From: an uncultured Shimia sp.
GTDB taxonomy: Bacteria; Pseudomonadota; Alphaproteobacteria; Rhodobacterales; Rhodobacteraceae
Assembly (NCBI GenBank): GCA_937897325.1
Contig: CALCOY010000120.1
Coordinates: forward strand, 1-58,811
Length of the DNA stretch: 58,811 bases
Direction of reading: 5' to 3'
Shown: positions 58,550 through 58,811 of the stretch, piece after piece
How positions within the stretch are numbered: the first letter of the stretch is position 1
Layout: each line of letters opens with the position of its first letter
The notes under the pieces: model-generated
Seen by the model: the letters and a program-made list of their open reading frames with translations, nothing else
What the model was told of the DNA's origin: nothing
Databases searched by the model: none
Made by a program: the position numbers and the translations under genes

Positions 58550-58578
58550 ACGACGGACGAAAAACGCCCCAATCGACA
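58550..58578 (-). promoter_or_regulatory. ECF42-type promoter of the SRPBCC-YCII-sigma operon
   Basis: On the minus strand TGTCGA (58578-58573), a 17-bp spacer and CGTCGT (58555-58550), with the same TTGGGGC and GTGGG flanks as the site at 56344-56372. This fits the TGTCGA and CGTC-like boxes reported for ECF42 promoters. Confidence 0.82.
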
Positions 58579-58811
58579 CCGAGGGGAAAAAACTAAAAAA
58601 AATTTGATATGGTGAAAGAACCGGTCATTCGCGCAGGGTGCAGCATAAATGGAAATAAGGCTCTTCGCGGCCATTGAAGGTGACTCAGCATGACCGTCGT
58701 GCGCAACCAGATCAGCCACCAAGGACGGCCCAGTCCTGCTGTTGGCCAATTTGTCAAGATGCTGCGCTCGCAGCCCGCTTACCCGTCATTCGCTGCAAGT
58801 GCACGATCAAC
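58579..58811. other. Terminal intergenic region
   Basis: No supportable gene. CATTCGCTGCAAGTGCAC at 58787-58804 resembles the second block of the intergenic repeats at 54134-54154 and 55647-55667; the copy may continue outside the window. Confidence 0.4.

Noticed and set aside
1-58811. CRISPR arrays, toxin-antitoxin pairs and known defence systems
   Set aside because: No regularly spaced repeats and no recognisable Cas, toxin or restriction genes; the patatin gene lacks the cyclic-nucleotide synthase partner expected of a CBASS effector.

Overview
The window looks like a chromosomal segment of a marine alphaproteobacterium of the Roseobacter/Rhodobacteraceae type. This rests on moderately GC-rich coding sequence, long runs of overlapping genes, a group-2 Mrp antiporter operon with a fused A/B subunit, and many transporter-linked catabolic genes. 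No rRNA, tRNA or CRISPR array was seen, and taxonomy is inference from gene style only.

Layout. 1-2 kb: the edge of an integrated element (C-terminus of a tyrosine recombinase, a small membrane protein, a frameshifted DUF4238 gene). 2.1-13.2 kb: small accessory modules. These are a crotonase/DUF1330 pair divergent from a TetR gene with a palindromic operator, an SDR, three MerR/HxlR-type regulators with partners, an MFS exporter, DUF1203, PhzF, an EEP-family phosphodiesterase, RidA and VOC proteins. 13.5-14.9 kb: trigger factor with a clear terminator. 14.9-17.3 kb: gene decay, including a multiply broken amidase.

17.4-21.7 kb: a four-gene operon of patatin phospholipase, clasp-less catalase-like haem protein, unknown protein and DyP peroxidase. 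It suggests processing of lipid peroxides and ends beside an IS66 remnant. 22.5-28.4 kb: complete Mrp/Pha cation/proton antiporter operon on the minus strand.

29.3-45.8 kb: a large N-heterocycle catabolic region. One minus-strand unit holds a Rieske oxygenase, a Liv-type ABC transporter (binding protein, fused LivH-LivM, LivG, LivF) and a PreA-like flavoprotein. A second minus-strand unit holds an FAD subunit, a fused [2Fe-2S]/molybdenum hydroxylase, 6-hydroxynicotinate-reductase-like protein, an ApbE-like UPF0280 protein, two tandem DUF1185 proteins and a MarR regulator. An enamidase gene converges on it. The predicted order is hydroxylation, ring reduction and ring opening, as in the nicotinate pathway of Eubacterium barkeri. 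A similar 11-bp sequence lies just upstream of both the hydroxylase operon and the enamidase gene and is a candidate MarR operator.

46-49.8 kb: a MerR-SDR-binding-protein operon with a textbook 19-bp-spacer MerR promoter, then VOC/Rid, a short LysR gene and a truncated phosphatase-like gene. 50-53.4 kb: ExbB-ExbD-ExbD-TonB system with a broken DUF3325 gene nearby. 54-55.7 kb: VOC/AraC pair flanked by diverged intergenic repeats. 55.8-58.6 kb: an ECF42-type sigma regulon (SRPBCC, YCII, sigma, second SRPBCC) with two nearly identical promoters upstream of its two transcription units.
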